Shown in pieces: positions 6,208 to 7,526 of a stretch of 7,526 bases of DNA (positions within the stretch are counted from its first letter, which is position 1; each line of letters starts with the position of its first letter). The notes under the pieces were generated by a model that was not told the DNA's origin, ran no database searches, and saw only the letters and a list, made by a program, of their open reading frames with translations. The position numbers were made by a program, and so were the translations under genes. The stretch comes from an uncultured Collinsella sp. (GTDB taxonomy: Bacteria; Actinomycetota; Coriobacteriia; Coriobacteriales; Coriobacteriaceae). The stretch lies in contig CABUCQ010000107.1 of NCBI GenBank assembly GCA_902490095.1, positions 1-7,526 of the forward strand, written 5' to 3'.

Positions 6208-7281
6208 AGTCTGATTGATGATCTGGTCAAACTCGAGGAAGAGGCCAAGGAGCTCGTCGCAGGCGCCGACGACGCCGCCAAGCTCGAGGCTGCGCGCGTT
6301 GAGCTGCTCGGCCGCAAGGGCCGCATCACCGGCCTGATGCGCATGATGGGCAAGCTCGCCCCCGAGGATCGTCCCGTGATGGGCAAGCGCGCCAACGAGA
6401 TGCGCCAGCTGATCGAGGGCATGCTCGACGAGCGCACCACCGAGATGAAGGCCGCCGCCCTCAAGCACACACTCGAGCACGAGGCCGTCGACATCACACT
6501 GCCGGGCATCCGTCCGCAGATCGGTCACCAGCACCTGATCAAGCAGATTATCGAGGAGGCCGAGGACATCTTCTGCGGCATCGGCTACACCGTCGAGTCC
6601 GGCCCCATGGTCGATACCTCCTACTACAACTTCACTGCGCTCAATGCTCCCATGGATCACCCGAGCCGCTCGGCCCGCGATACCTTCTACGTGGTCGATA
6701 ACAACCCCGGCAGCGTCGCGCACCCTGAGGCTCACGCCCACGGCGAGTCCGATGTGCTGCTGCGCACCCAGACCTCGGGTGTGCAGATCCACACCATGGA
6801 GTCGCAGAAGCCGCCCATCTACATGATCTGCCCGGGCACCGTCTACCGTCCCGACACGGCCGATGCCTGCCATCTGCCGCAGTTCAACCAGATCGAGGGC
6901 CTGGTCGTCGACGAGGGCATCACCTTTGGCGACCTTAAGGGCACGCTCGACTACTTTGTTAAGTGCATGTTTGGCGAGGACCGCAAGACGCGCTACCGCC
7001 CGCACTTCTTCCCCTTCACCGAGCCCAGCTGCGAGGTGGACGTGAGCTGCCACGTGTGCGGCGGCAAGGGCTGCAACTTCTGCAAGCACAGCGGCTGGAT
7101 CGAGATTCTGGGCTGCGGCATGGTCGACCCCAACGTCCTGATCAACTGCGGCATCGATCCCGAGAAGTACACCGGCTTCGCCTTTGGCATTGGCGCCGAG
7201 CGCGTCGCGGCCCTGCGCTACGACCTGCCCGACCTGCGAACGCTCATGACAGGCGATATGCGTTTCTTGAATCAGTTCTAG
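6205..7281 (+). CDS. pheS: Phenylalanyl-tRNA synthetase alpha subunit
   Basis: The catalytic subunit of the cytoplasmic (alpha-beta)2 class II synthetase that attaches phenylalanine to tRNA-Phe using ATP. At 358 residues it has normal length. Residues 1 to about 95 form the charged N-terminal coiled coil that contacts tRNA, including LLGRKGRITGLM. The catalytic core has HPSRSARDTFYV, the LLRTQTSGVQ segment (T190, S191 in the Phe/ATP site), motif 2 around YRPDTADACHLPQFNQIEG (214-232), FFPFTEPSCEVDV, GWIEILGCGMVDP and motif 3 with GFAFGIGAERVAALRY (324-339). Cysteines C282, C285, C290 and C293 form a CxxC...CxxC knob (CHVCGGKGCNFC) that could bind zinc; similar clusters occur in PheS of several Gram-positive groups. 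It is controlled by the upstream T-box and is followed by pheT after an unusually long 184-base gap. A function other than PheS is very unlikely. Confidence 0.97.
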   Translation: MSLIDDLVKLEEEAKELVAGADDAAKLEAARVELLGRKGRITGLMRMMGKLAPEDRPVMGKRANEMRQLIEGMLDERTTEMKAAALKHTLEHEAVDITLPGIRPQIGHQHLIKQIIEEAEDIFCGIGYTVESGPMVDTSYYNFTALNAPMDHPSRSARDTFYVVDNNPGSVAHPEAHAHGESDVLLRTQTSGVQIHTMESQKPPIYMICPGTVYRPDTADACHLPQFNQIEGLVVDEGITFGDLKGTLDYFVKCMFGEDRKTRYRPHFFPFTEPSCEVDVSCHVCGGKGCNFCKHSGWIEILGCGMVDPNVLINCGIDPEKYTGFAFGIGAERVAALRYDLPDLRTLMTGDMRFLNQF

Positions 7282-7289
7282 GCTGCGGC

Positions 7290-7382
7290 TTGCCCAAGCA
7301 CGGCACCTCGGCGCTCATTCGTCGCTTGCGTACGAAAGTACGCGGCGCTCCTCTTTCGGGCCGATCTGCCGCACTTGGACAA
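7290..7382 (+). repeat. 93-base imperfect palindrome in the pheS-pheT gap
   Basis: The outer arms 7290-7312 and 7360-7382 pair at 18 of 23 positions: TTG, CCAAG, CGGCA and TCGGC on the left match GCCGA, TGCCG, CTTGG and CAA on the right. They are separated by one single and two double mismatches placed symmetrically. Inside lies a second hairpin, GCGTAC (7328-7333) GAAA GTACGC (7338-7343), extended by CGC/GCG across a small internal loop. GGCGCTC occurs twice as a direct repeat (7310-7316 and 7344-7350). The element starts nine bases after the pheS stop, has no U-tract and no credible reading frame. It resembles a REP- or MITE-like unit inserted into an operon, or a structured operonic RNA. 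Copy number cannot be judged from one window. Confidence 0.6.
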
Positions 7383-7388
7383 CCCTCG

Positions 7389-7441
7389 CTTTGTAAGGAA
7401 TGTTCACAAAGTTGAAGTTTCCACCTGCATCTCTTCGCAGG
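7389..7441 (+). other. Two small inverted repeats just before pheT
   Basis: CTTTGT (7389-7394) and ACAAAG (7406-7411) are exact inverses with an 11-base spacer. CCTGC (7424-7428) and GCAGG (7437-7441) form a five-pair stem with an eight-base loop, ending 11 bases before the pheT Shine-Dalgarno sequence. Neither has a U-tract. They could be weak mRNA structures that set pheT translation relative to pheS, an internal promoter region, or chance. Confidence 0.3.
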
Positions 7442-7465
7442 CTTTCAGTATGAAAGGAGAGCTAG

Positions 7466-7526
7466 ATGCGTGTTTCTTACGACTGGCTCAAGACCATGAT
7501 CGATATTCCGGAGGATCCCAAGACCC
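7466..7526 (+). CDS. pheT: Phenylalanyl-tRNA synthetase beta subunit, N-terminal fragment
   Basis: Only the first 20 codons are in the window; the frame is open to the end. The N-terminus, MRVSYDWLKTMIDIP, matches the very conserved opening of PheT (usually M-K/R-V-S-x-x-W-L). AAAGGAG at 7453-7459, six bases before the ATG, is a strong Shine-Dalgarno sequence. The beta subunit carries the B3/B4 editing site and the tRNA anticodon-binding domain and forms the heterotetramer with PheS. Being downstream of pheS on the same strand with no terminator between, it is probably co-transcribed under the same T-box. Confidence 0.93.
   Translation, partial: MRVSYDWLKTMIDIPEDPKT

Noticed and set aside
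5840..6208. 122-codon frame across the pheST leader
   Set aside because: It covers the T-box and its terminator, which are functional RNA, and has no Shine-Dalgarno sequence.
6076..7089. 337-codon minus-strand frame opposite pheS
   Set aside because: Antisense shadow of a highly conserved synthetase gene and of the T-box terminator.
7400..7453. 17-residue reading frame before pheT, possible leader peptide
   Set aside because: The AAGGA before its ATG has zero spacing, it has only two scattered Phe codons, and no terminator or attenuator pairs with it.
1..7526. CRISPR array, tRNA/rRNA genes, insertion sequence or prophage
   Set aside because: No regularly spaced repeats, no cloverleaf-like segment, no transposase or integrase motifs were seen on either strand.

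Overview
The window looks like ordinary chromosome from a high-GC actinobacterium. The best guess is class Coriobacteriia, possibly a gut Collinsella-like genome. The basis is the GC-rich third codon positions, a phenylalanine T-box leader with an intrinsic terminator ahead of pheST, a membrane-anchored DUF4012 protein, and the general style of the genes. The genus is inference; no ribosomal RNA is present to settle it.

Layout from left to right. (1) Positions 1-182 hold the C-terminal tail of a drug/metabolite-type (EamA) transporter. (2) After about 150 bases of non-coding sequence comes a 770-residue membrane-anchored DUF4012 protein (332-2644). (3) A strong hairpin (2682-2708) sits directly in front of the Shine-Dalgarno sequence of glmM (2728-4059), the phosphoglucosamine mutase that makes GlcN-1-P for peptidoglycan. 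(4) A long hairpin (4096-4134) separates glmM from a convergent minus-strand gene for a cytoplasmic M32 (carboxypeptidase Taq family) metallocarboxypeptidase (4157-5698). (5) Divergent from that gene, a 500-base leader holds a T-box riboswitch (about 5839-6118) controlling pheS (6205-7281) and pheT (from 7466, cut by the window end).

The genes do not form one pathway. pheS and pheT encode the two subunits of phenylalanyl-tRNA synthetase and are almost certainly co-regulated by uncharged tRNA-Phe through the T-box. glmM and the DUF4012 protein both plausibly concern the cell envelope, but only glmM has a known role. The M32 peptidase is a stand-alone housekeeping gene.

I see no sign of a wholly new system, mobile element, CRISPR array or defence locus. 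The unexplained signals are in the non-coding DNA: a 93-base imperfect palindrome with a GAAA-capped inner hairpin between pheS and pheT, a terminator-like hairpin that must lie inside any separate glmM transcript, an extra stem-loop between the T-box terminator and pheS, and a short candidate dispersed motif after glmM. The DUF4012 protein is the one gene here without an established function.
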